Below are positions 5,687 to 10,287 of a stretch of DNA of 10,287 nucleotides, in pieces. Both the position numbers and the translations under genes were made by a program. The notes beneath the pieces are model-generated. The model was not told the DNA's origin. It searched no databases and was given only the letters and a program-made list of their open reading frames with translations. Position 1 is the first letter of the stretch; each line of letters begins with the position of its first letter. Origin of the DNA: Deinococcales bacterium (GTDB taxonomy: Bacteria > Deinococcota > Deinococci > Deinococcales > Deinococcaceae); contig JANYFS010000615.1 in the NCBI GenBank assembly GCA_025359705.1, positions 1-10,287 of the forward strand, written 5' to 3'.

Positions 5687-6535
5687 CTACTCCAAAGGCT
5701 TTGCCAAAAACCCGCCCTTCGAGTTCTCCTCGAGCCTGCCAAACGGGTGCAGGGCATCGTGGGGTGGGGCCAGAATTGCGCCTTGGGCGAACCACTGGGG
5801 CAAGAATTTTTTACGCTGCTCGAGGCAGGTCACGGGGTACAGGTCATAGCCCAACAGGTAGGCATAGGGGGCGTGGTGCAAAGTGGGCATCAGATCGGCG
5901 GTGTAGACCAGGGTTTGCCCGTCTTGCTCGAGGGTGACGATTTGCATTCCCAAGTTGTGACCTGGGGCGGGGGTGACACTCAGGCCAGGTAGCAGCTCGG
6001 TGTGGCCCGTCAGCAGCTCGAGTTGACCCGTTGCCAGCAAGGGTTCCCACAGCTCTGGAAAATAGCTGGCTCGGTTGCGCTCGTGGGTGTGGCTGGCTTC
6101 CTCGAGTTCGGTTTTTTGTACAAAGTATTGGGCATTGGGAAAGGTGGCGCGGTATTGCTTGTCCTGCTGGGTGGTGTTGCGGCCCGCGTGATCGTAGTGC
6201 AAATGGGTGTTGATCACCAGATCAATATCGGCTGGCTCGAGGCCCAAAGCGTGCAGGCTTTCAAAGATGGTTTGGTCACGCACCACTGCATTGATCTTTT
6301 GAAATTTCTCGTCGCCCTCAAACATCCCCGTTTCGATCAGAATGTTTTTGCCCTGCATTTGGATCAACAGCGGGTTGATTCGCAGCGGGATGCGGTTGTT
6401 TGGGTCGCTTGGGATCAGTTTTTCCCACAGCACTTTGGGAACCACCCCAAACATCGCGCCCCCATCCAAACGGAAGAGGGCATCGGTTAAAGAAGTCACT
6501 CGAGCGGTGCCAAGGGTTAAAGGGTGTAGCCACAT
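5687..6535 (-). CDS. Metallo-beta-lactamase-fold hydrolase
   Basis: A 282-residue cytosolic hydrolase of the metallo-beta-lactamase superfamily. The complete metal site is visible: H111-x-H113-x-D115-H116 (THLHYDH), H193 (PAPGHNLG), bridging D214 (YTADL) and H259 (APPHD). The architecture, with a ~110-residue N-terminal half before HxHxDH and a long segment to PGH, resembles the family that includes N-acyl-homoserine lactonase-like and other uncharacterised MBL enzymes; substrate cannot be told. The start lies 20 bases after the trpA stop, so read-through from trpA is likely. A TACACT box ends 6 nt before ATG, with GAGGG too close to act as an SD, so a separate leaderless transcript is possible. 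No signal peptide. Confidence 0.9.
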   Translation of the reverse strand: MWLHPLTLGTARVTSLTDALFRLDGGAMFGVVPKVLWEKLIPSDPNNRIPLRINPLLIQMQGKNILIETGMFEGDEKFQKINAVVRDQTIFESLHALGLEPADIDLVINTHLHYDHAGRNTTQQDKQYRATFPNAQYFVQKTELEEASHTHERNRASYFPELWEPLLATGQLELLTGHTELLPGLSVTPAPGHNLGMQIVTLEQDGQTLVYTADLMPTLHHAPYAYLLGYDLYPVTCLEQRKKFLPQWFAQGAILAPPHDALHPFGRLEENSKGGFLAKPLE

Positions 6536-6541
6536 CCCTCG

Positions 6542-6547
6542 AGTGTA
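6542..6547 (-). promoter_or_regulatory. Candidate -10 box for a leaderless transcript of the MBL gene
   Basis: In gene sense TACACT (TANNNT) ends exactly 6 nt before the ATG, the same geometry as for the peptidase gene at 3339. The gap is CGAGGG, which touches the ATG and so cannot work as a normal SD. The box overlaps a CTCGAG (6538-6543). No convincing -35 is seen. Confidence 0.4.
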
Positions 6548-6555
6548 GGGGTTTT

Positions 6556-7356
6556 TTAACTGGGCTTGCGGGTTCCTTGTTTAATCTCGAGGGCCAAAGC
6601 CCCCAAATCTCCACCCCGCTCGAGGGTATTGATGAAGGCACTGCCTACCACTACCCCGTCGGCAACGTCGGCAACGGCTTGAGCGGATTCACGGTTGGAT
6701 ACCCCAAAGCCTACCGCAATGGGCAGCGTGGTGTGCATTCTGGCCCGCTCGAGCATGGCAGGAACCTCGTGCAGTGCGCCTGTGGCCCGTGCGCCCGTGA
6801 CCCCCGTGACCGAGACCGCGTACACAAAACCGGTACAGGCAAGGGCCACAATCTCGATGCGCTCGGGGGTGCTGGTGGGCGCGATCAAAAAAGTGAGTTT
6901 GATGTTGCGCTCGAGGGCCAGTGGGCGCAGAGTATCGGCTTCGTCGGGGGGTAGGTCGGGTAGAATCAGGCCGTCTACCCCGCTCGCTACGCAATCATCC
7001 ATAAACCGCGCTTCGCCCCAAGCCAAAATCGGGTTGTAATAGGTCATGATCACTAAGGGTTTTTCACTGCTCGAGCGCAAAACCTTCACGCTCTCAAACA
7101 TGCTCGAGATGGTGGCTCCATTCTGCAAGGCTTTTTCGCCCGCTTTTTGAATGGTGGGGCCGTCCCCCAAGGGATCTGAGTAAGGCATTCCCACTTCGAG
7201 CAAATCCACATGCTCGAGCAGGGTTTTGGCGTGTTGCAGGTACTCGTTATGGGACGGATACCCCGCAGGAAGATAGCCAATAAAGGCCGCACGACCCTCG
7301 AGTTTGGCTTGGTCAAAGGCGCTTTGGATTCGGTTTTGGGTTAGGGTGGTGGGCAT
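6556..7356 (-). CDS. trpA: Tryptophan synthase alpha chain
   Basis: Alpha subunit (266 residues, normal length) of tryptophan synthase. It cleaves indole-3-glycerol phosphate to indole and glyceraldehyde 3-phosphate and passes indole to TrpB through the complex tunnel. The TIM-barrel signatures are intact: catalytic E54 in LLEVGMPYSDP, catalytic D65 in PLGDGPTIQ, the YYNPIL loop, DLPPDEAD, VSVTGVTGARA (flexible loop 6) and the phosphate-binding GFGVSN and GSAFI near the C-terminus. Gene-sense GGAG lies 7 nt before ATG 7356. It follows the unknown gene by 42 bases and precedes the MBL gene by 20. Unusually, trpB is not directly upstream: about 1 kb of foreign-looking DNA separates them. Confidence 0.97.
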   Translation of the reverse strand: MPTTLTQNRIQSAFDQAKLEGRAAFIGYLPAGYPSHNEYLQHAKTLLEHVDLLEVGMPYSDPLGDGPTIQKAGEKALQNGATISSMFESVKVLRSSSEKPLVIMTYYNPILAWGEARFMDDCVASGVDGLILPDLPPDEADTLRPLALERNIKLTFLIAPTSTPERIEIVALACTGFVYAVSVTGVTGARATGALHEVPAMLERARMHTTLPIAVGFGVSNRESAQAVADVADGVVVGSAFINTLERGGDLGALALEIKQGTRKPS

Positions 7357-7398
7357 AGTGGACTCCAGTGGTTTGACTTTTCAGGGGTCTAGTAGGTC

Positions 7399-8166
7399 TT
7401 AATGGCTATGTAGCACGAAGATTTTGGCATGGTTTTGTATAGCAAACTCACACACTTCGAGTATTTGCTGAAAGGGTGACTTGAAATAGTCAAAATAAGT
7501 TTTTTCAATAATTGAAAGATGATCTGGCTTTTCTCCATTCTCAAATCGTTTCATAGTAATCATAAGCTCATCCTCGAGTGGCCCGTTTCTAAACGGACTA
7601 AAAAGCAAAAGATCAAAACTCGAGGCTTTTAGATACCTGATTTTTGCCCTGTCTTCAGGCTCTTGATTGGAATGCCAGTCTAAAGGAGATTCTTCGCTTT
7701 TATAAGACTTGCAATGAAACCAACCACTTTTGAAATACCAAGGCTCTTCCTCAAATATACCCCAAGCATCATGAGCATTAGCCACATAAGAAGGAATCTC
7801 AAGTTTGGAGGATTCGAGATGTAAATGATAGTACTTAGGAAGTTCATTCAAATGTAATTCGGCATAGGTCATTAGATTCTTTATGCTTTCGCACATGGAT
7901 ACCGCGTCATAGAGGTGTCTTGGTTCAATATAGCCCTCAATCTCACACTCACCATCCGTAAAAAGCGAATCTTCTGTACTCCTATCATCTATCGTCCAGT
8001 CAAAGCGAAAGCCGATCTTTGTTCTAATCTCCGTATCGAGAATAGTAACTATTTCAGCCACCTGCCGACCTCTCCAAGAAAATACTGGGGCATCCTTTAT
8101 CTCTCGGTATACACCTTTTTCGCTTTCTACTTCTTTGACGCAGTAAAGCATAATATCATATCCCAT
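7399..8166 (-). CDS. Unknown AT-rich gene inserted between trpB and trpA
   Basis: An intact 255-residue reading frame that I do not recognise. The product starts MGYDIMLYCVKEVE. It is rich in acidic and aromatic residues (clusters such as EEEPWYFKSGWFHCKSY near residues 138-154) and has no signal peptide, membrane span or familiar catalytic motif, so a soluble cytosolic protein is likely. Gene-sense AGGA lies 6 nt before the ATG. Composition differs from its neighbours: about 37-45% GC in lines I counted (7441, 7741) against about 70% in a trpB line (9181), and CTCGAG appears only twice (7573, 7619), near its 3' end. Together with its position inside trpBA this suggests horizontal acquisition. 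An immunity-type or other accessory role is conceivable but unsupported. Confidence 0.72.
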   Translation of the reverse strand: MGYDIMLYCVKEVESEKGVYREIKDAPVFSWRGRQVAEIVTILDTEIRTKIGFRFDWTIDDRSTEDSLFTDGECEIEGYIEPRHLYDAVSMCESIKNLMTYAELHLNELPKYYHLHLESSKLEIPSYVANAHDAWGIFEEEPWYFKSGWFHCKSYKSEESPLDWHSNQEPEDRAKIRYLKASSFDLLLFSPFRNGPLEDELMITMKRFENGEKPDHLSIIEKTYFDYFKSPFQQILEVCEFAIQNHAKIFVLHSH

Positions 8167-8196
8167 AATTTCCTGTTGAACGCAATAGATCGAGCC

Positions 8197-8289
8197 TTAA
8201 GTATCATCCTGAATCTTGAGCAGTTTAAATCGCTTGAAGGCATCTTCCCGCTCGAGCTTTGGGTTTGTGATGGGTATTGGCTTTTTCAT
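8197..8289 (-). CDS. Possible 30-residue ORF upstream of the unknown gene
   Basis: In gene sense ATG at 8289 is preceded by AGGA with 6 nt spacing, and a frame of 30 codons ends in TAA at 8197-8199. The peptide is basic and charged (MKKPIPITNPKLER..., then DAFKRFKLLK), with no hydrophobic segment. It lies 59 bases after the trpB stop and 30 bases before the unknown gene's ATG, all in one direction, so it could be a small co-transcribed protein or a leader peptide. A single CTCGAG (8251) encodes its Leu-Glu. The SD and placement are the only evidence; chance remains possible. Confidence 0.33.
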   Translation of the reverse strand: MKKPIPITNPKLEREDAFKRFKLLKIQDDT

Positions 8290-8323
8290 AGTGCATCCTA
8301 TTCAAAAATGATCTATCCGCAAA

Positions 8324-8340
8324 GGATTACGGACAACGAA
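8324..8340 (-). repeat. Heptad-type motif after trpB
   Basis: In gene sense TTCGTTGTCCGTAATCC starts 8 bases after the trpB TGA. It contains one clear GTTGTCCGT unit of the motif found after the helicase, ybjN and MBL genes. Confidence 0.5.
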
Positions 8341-8348
8341 AAACTACT

Positions 8349-9605
8349 TCAGTGCGAAATACCTTCCACCTTCTCGAGCAGCCGCATCACTTCGGTAACA
8401 TCTTTGTCGCCACGCCCCGAAAGGTTGACCACGATGATTTGGTCGGGCTGCATGGTGGGGGCTAACTCATGCACAAAAGCGATGGCGTGGGCTGTCTCGA
8501 GGGCGGGGATGATCCCTTCGGTGCGGGTGAAACTCTGGAATGCCTCGAGCGCTTGGGCATCGGTCACAGGGACATATTCGGCAATTCCCGCTTGGGCATA
8601 AAAGCTATGCTCTGGGCCGATGCCTGGGTAATCCAGACCCGCCGAAACGCTGTGTGCAGGAATGATCTGACCGTTTTCATCGAACAAAAGGTACATTTTG
8701 GAGCCGTGCAGCACCCCGATTTTACCGCCGTTTACGCTAGCAGCGTGGCGGCCCGTCTCTACACCGTCGCCCGCTGCTTCGGTGCCATACAGCTTGGGGC
8801 GAATCTCGGCAGGAAGATAGGCAAAGGGCGCAAAAACCCCAATGGCATTGGAGCCACCGCCCACACAGGCCACCACTGCATCAGGAATTTCGCGCCCTTC
8901 GCGCTCGAGCAGTTGTTTTTTGATCTCTTCACCAATTACACTTTGAAAATCACGCACCATGGCAGGGTAGGGGTGCGGCCCTACTACGCTGCCTAAAATG
9001 TAAAAGCTGTCCCGCACGTTCGTTACCCAGTCGCGGATGGCCTCGTTGGTGGCATCTTTGAGGGTGCTGGTTCCACTGGTTACTTCGATCACGGTAGCGC
9101 CCAGCAGCTTCATACGGAACACATTCAGCGACTGGCGGCGGATGTCCTCCGCGCCCATATACACCACACACTCGAGGCCAAACAGGGCACAGGCGGTGGC
9201 GGTTGCCACCCCGTGCTGACCTGCGCCCGTCTCGGCAATGATCCGCTTTTTACCCATGCGGCGGGCCAGCAGCGCCTGACCGATGGTGTTATTGATTTTG
9301 TGTGCGCCGGTGTGGTTCAGGTCTTCCCGCTTGAAGTAGATTTTGGCCCCGCCCAGTTTCTCGGTCAGGTTGCGGGCATAGTACAAAATGCTGGGGCGGC
9401 CCACAAAGTCGCGCAGGTAATAGTCCAACTCCTCGAGGTAACGGGGATCATTTTTGGCCTCGAGGTAGCACCGCTCGAGTTCTTGCAGAGCGGGAATCAA
9501 AGTTTCGGGAACATAGCGCCCGCCAAATTCGGCATAGCGGCCCCGTGCATCGGGCTGGGGGTAGTTGGGTAAGGTTAGGGCTGGATACTCGAGAACTTGG
9601 GTCAT
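8349..9605 (-). CDS. trpB: Tryptophan synthase beta chain
   Basis: Beta subunit (418 residues) of tryptophan synthase, a PLP enzyme joining indole and L-serine to give tryptophan. Signatures: RGRYAEFGGRYVPETLIPAL at the N-terminus, PLP lysine K103 in HTGAHKINN, catalytic Glu in AETGAGQHG (E125), the conserved LKDATNEAIRDWV, phosphate-binding GGGSNA (249-254) and S396 in NLSGRGDKD contacting the PLP ring nitrogen. This is the TrpB1 type that pairs with TrpA. I start at ATG 9605: gene-sense AAAGGA lies 4 nt before it, while an in-frame ATG at 9677 would add 24 non-conserved residues. Downstream, trpA should follow but an AT-rich insert intervenes. No Trp-codon-rich leader peptide is evident upstream. 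Confidence 0.97.
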   Translation of the reverse strand: MTQVLEYPALTLPNYPQPDARGRYAEFGGRYVPETLIPALQELERCYLEAKNDPRYLEELDYYLRDFVGRPSILYYARNLTEKLGGAKIYFKREDLNHTGAHKINNTIGQALLARRMGKKRIIAETGAGQHGVATATACALFGLECVVYMGAEDIRRQSLNVFRMKLLGATVIEVTSGTSTLKDATNEAIRDWVTNVRDSFYILGSVVGPHPYPAMVRDFQSVIGEEIKKQLLEREGREIPDAVVACVGGGSNAIGVFAPFAYLPAEIRPKLYGTEAAGDGVETGRHAASVNGGKIGVLHGSKMYLLFDENGQIIPAHSVSAGLDYPGIGPEHSFYAQAGIAEYVPVTDAQALEAFQSFTRTEGIIPALETAHAIAFVHELAPTMQPDQIIVVNLSGRGDKDVTEVMRLLEKVEGISH

Positions 9606-9722
9606 GGTGTCCTTTGTTACAACACTAATCAATAGGTGAAGTGCGCCGCAGACGTGTTGCTCGAGCCTGCGATTCACCCCAAATCGCTTGTTCGGTAAGG
9701 CCAGTCTAGCTCGAGGGAAGTC

Positions 9723-9747
9723 AAACCTATACCAAATGTCTAGGTTT
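9723..9747. promoter_or_regulatory. Inverted repeat AAACCTA-N11-TAGGTTT upstream of trpB, operator candidate
   Basis: Perfect 7-bp arms (9723-9729 and 9741-9747) are separated by 11 nt, and a further TAGGTTTT follows at 9752-9759. It lies about 120-150 bases before the trpB start, a plausible operator for a dimeric regulator with an additional half site. It could also be a weak hairpin; the T-run after the right arm is short. Confidence 0.4.
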
Positions 9748-9854
9748 TTAGTAGGTTTTTTACACTGGGTATGGAATTATTGGGTGCGGGTGTTGCTTTT
9801 TTAGATTTATTACCTGCACGGGGCGGCTGGAATGGGCCGTAAATCCTCGAGCAG

Positions 9855-9876
9855 GTGGTTTTGACGTGGTTTTGAC
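9855..9876 (+). repeat. Perfect tandem repeat GTGGTTTTGAC x2
   Basis: Two identical 11-bp units abut at 9855-9865 and 9866-9876, one per helical turn. Each carries TTGACG, a -35-like hexamer, but no -10 stands 16-18 bp downstream. They may be stacked regulator sites for trpB or the YceI gene. Confidence 0.55.
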
Positions 9877-10053
9877 GCAGCATTTTTTGTTGCAGCTCAG
9901 CGCTAAAGCGGGTGAAAAGGCATTACCGAGTGGTTACAGATTGAACTTTCCTCGAGCTAGTCCCGTACCTGATGGTGTAAGAAAGCTGTCTCCCCAATAA
10001 AAATCTAAAAAGAAAACCTGCTGGGAAGCTCTCCCAAGCGCTGAGGTCGTGCT

Positions 10054-10287
10054 ATGAAAAAATCCAACCTGAATCCCTTTGCTCGAGTCGCCCTCATGTC
10101 CCTTATGTCCCTCGTTATTTTGGATGGGATTCCAGTGGCATCCGCCCAAGCAAAACCAGCGCAATATATCATTGCTGGCAGTTCTATGCCCAAAGCCATG
10201 TTTAACTTTCGGGTGACCCTCATTCCCGTAGTGGGGACCATCAACGAAGTCGCTGCTAATCTAAAATTCGACCCCAACGATTTAAAA
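10054..10287 (+). CDS. YceI-family secreted protein, 5' part only
   Basis: The frame starts at ATG 10054 and is open to the window edge (78 codons), so the gene is cut by the window, not broken. GAGG at 10043-10046 sits 7 nt upstream. Residues 1-31 look like a Sec signal peptide: MKKSNLNPFAR, a hydrophobic core (VALMSLMSLVIL) containing an odd Asp at 24, and a VASA-QA cleavage region near 28-33. The mature start YIIAGSSMPKAMFNFRVTL followed by VVGTINEVAANLKFDPNDL matches the first strands of YceI domains (lipocalin-like barrels binding isoprenoid or fatty acid-like lipids): the F-x-V strand, the V-x-G turn and the FDP-x-x-L motif. Periplasmic lipid binding is the family role; the ligand here is unknown. 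Opposite-strand frames over this region are shadows. Confidence 0.75.
   Translation, partial: MKKSNLNPFARVALMSLMSLVILDGIPVASAQAKPAQYIIAGSSMPKAMFNFRVTLIPVVGTINEVAANLKFDPNDLK

Larger units (their letters stand above)
9606..10053. other. 448-bp gene-free divergent regulatory region between trpB and the YceI gene
   Basis: No coding region is supportable on either strand. It contains the trpB SD (gene-sense AAAGGA at 9610-9615), four CTCGAG sites (9660, 9710, 9846, 9951), a 7-bp inverted repeat (9723-9747), a third AGGTTT-type half site (9752-9759), several T-runs and a tandem 11-mer (9855-9876). Promoters for the divergent genes must be here. TTGAAC (9941-9946) is a possible -35 for the rightward gene but lacks a good -10. 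A GAGG (10043-10046) 7 nt before 10054 is the YceI ribosome binding site. Confidence 0.6.
109..10087. repeat. CTCGAG highly iterated palindrome (about 90 copies across the window)
   Basis: By hand I count about 90 CTCGAG sites from 109 to 10082, a mean spacing near 114 bp, against about 2.5-3 expected by chance. They occur in every confident gene and in most intergenic gaps, on average no less densely outside genes. Examples of dense runs: 2139, 2172, 2205, 2243, 2288, 2358 in the helicase gene; 4233, 4251, 4275, 4317 in the peptidase gene; 9432, 9459, 9474 in trpB. The largest gap is 7625-8250. This is a genome-signature repeat like HIP1 of cyanobacteria, not an array. Confidence 0.95.

Noticed and set aside
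6400..6954. Plus-strand frame of 184 residues over trpA and the MBL start
   Set aside because: Antisense to two well-supported genes; composition is that of a shadow frame.
7399..8166. Insert in trpBA as a transposon or insertion sequence
   Set aside because: No transposase, no terminal inverted repeats and no target duplication are visible; only composition and position suggest transfer.
7915..8601. Plus-strand frame of 228 residues across the unknown gene and trpB
   Set aside because: It is antisense to trpB over its 3' part and to the unknown gene; the minus-strand frame has the SD and fits operon direction.
9606..9677. ATG 9677 as trpB start
   Set aside because: The 24 added residues are not TrpB-like, and AAAGGA just before 9605 fixes the start.
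9606..9800. trp attenuator or T-box upstream of trpB
   Set aside because: No Trp-codon leader peptide, no antiterminator/terminator pair and no T-box sequence could be found by eye.
10022..10036. TGGGA-N5-TCCCA hairpin before the YceI gene as a terminator or riboswitch
   Set aside because: Only 5 bp, no T-run, and no larger fold that I can recognise.
10005..10277. Minus-strand frame of 90 residues at the right end
   Set aside because: Opposes the YceI reading frame, which has an SD, a signal peptide and family motifs.

Overview
The window looks like chromosomal DNA of a Deinococcota bacterium, probably Deinococcus or a close relative of moderate GC. The basis is the overall protein flavour (TrpB, YbjN, PepP), Shine-Dalgarno sites next to TANNNT boxes placed 6 nt before ATG as in leaderless genes known from Deinococcus, and lack of any plasmid or phage hallmark. 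The genus is an inference from memory of protein families, not a search result. The most striking property is at DNA level: the palindrome CTCGAG occurs about 90 times in 10.3 kb (my hand count), where roughly 3 would be expected. It lies in genes and in intergenic DNA alike and loads the proteins with Leu-Glu pairs.

Layout. Positions 1-3143 (+) hold the end of a beta-propeller-like protein whose stop overlaps (ATGA) the start of a UvrD/PcrA-type helicase. Positions 3339-4726 (+) hold an M24B Xaa-Pro peptidase, again ATGA-coupled to a short RlpA-type double-psi beta-barrel secreted protein. A 323-bp regulatory-looking stretch (4727-5049) with repeated TGTGAA boxes and hairpins precedes a ybjN-like gene (5050-5514, +), which ends at a clear intrinsic terminator (5583-5609).

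From 5687 to 9605 everything reads leftwards: trpB, a possible 30-codon ORF, an AT-rich gene of unknown function, trpA, and a metallo-beta-lactamase-fold hydrolase. TrpA and TrpB form tryptophan synthase, and their genes are normally adjacent. Here they are separated by about 1 kb of compositionally different DNA, which suggests an insertion into the operon. The right end (9606-10053) is a gene-free regulatory stretch with an inverted repeat and a tandem repeat, followed by the 5' end of a secreted YceI-family gene (10054 onward, +), which runs off the window.

Small-scale patterns not explained by the genes: a 40-nt element duplicated on both sides of ybjN, a heptanucleotide motif (TCCGTTK)n in gene sense just after four stop codons, and the CTCGAG palindrome. 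No complete new defence or mobile system is demonstrable. The best candidates for undescribed biology are the iterated palindrome, the TGTGAA-box locus around ybjN, and the foreign-looking insert in trpBA.
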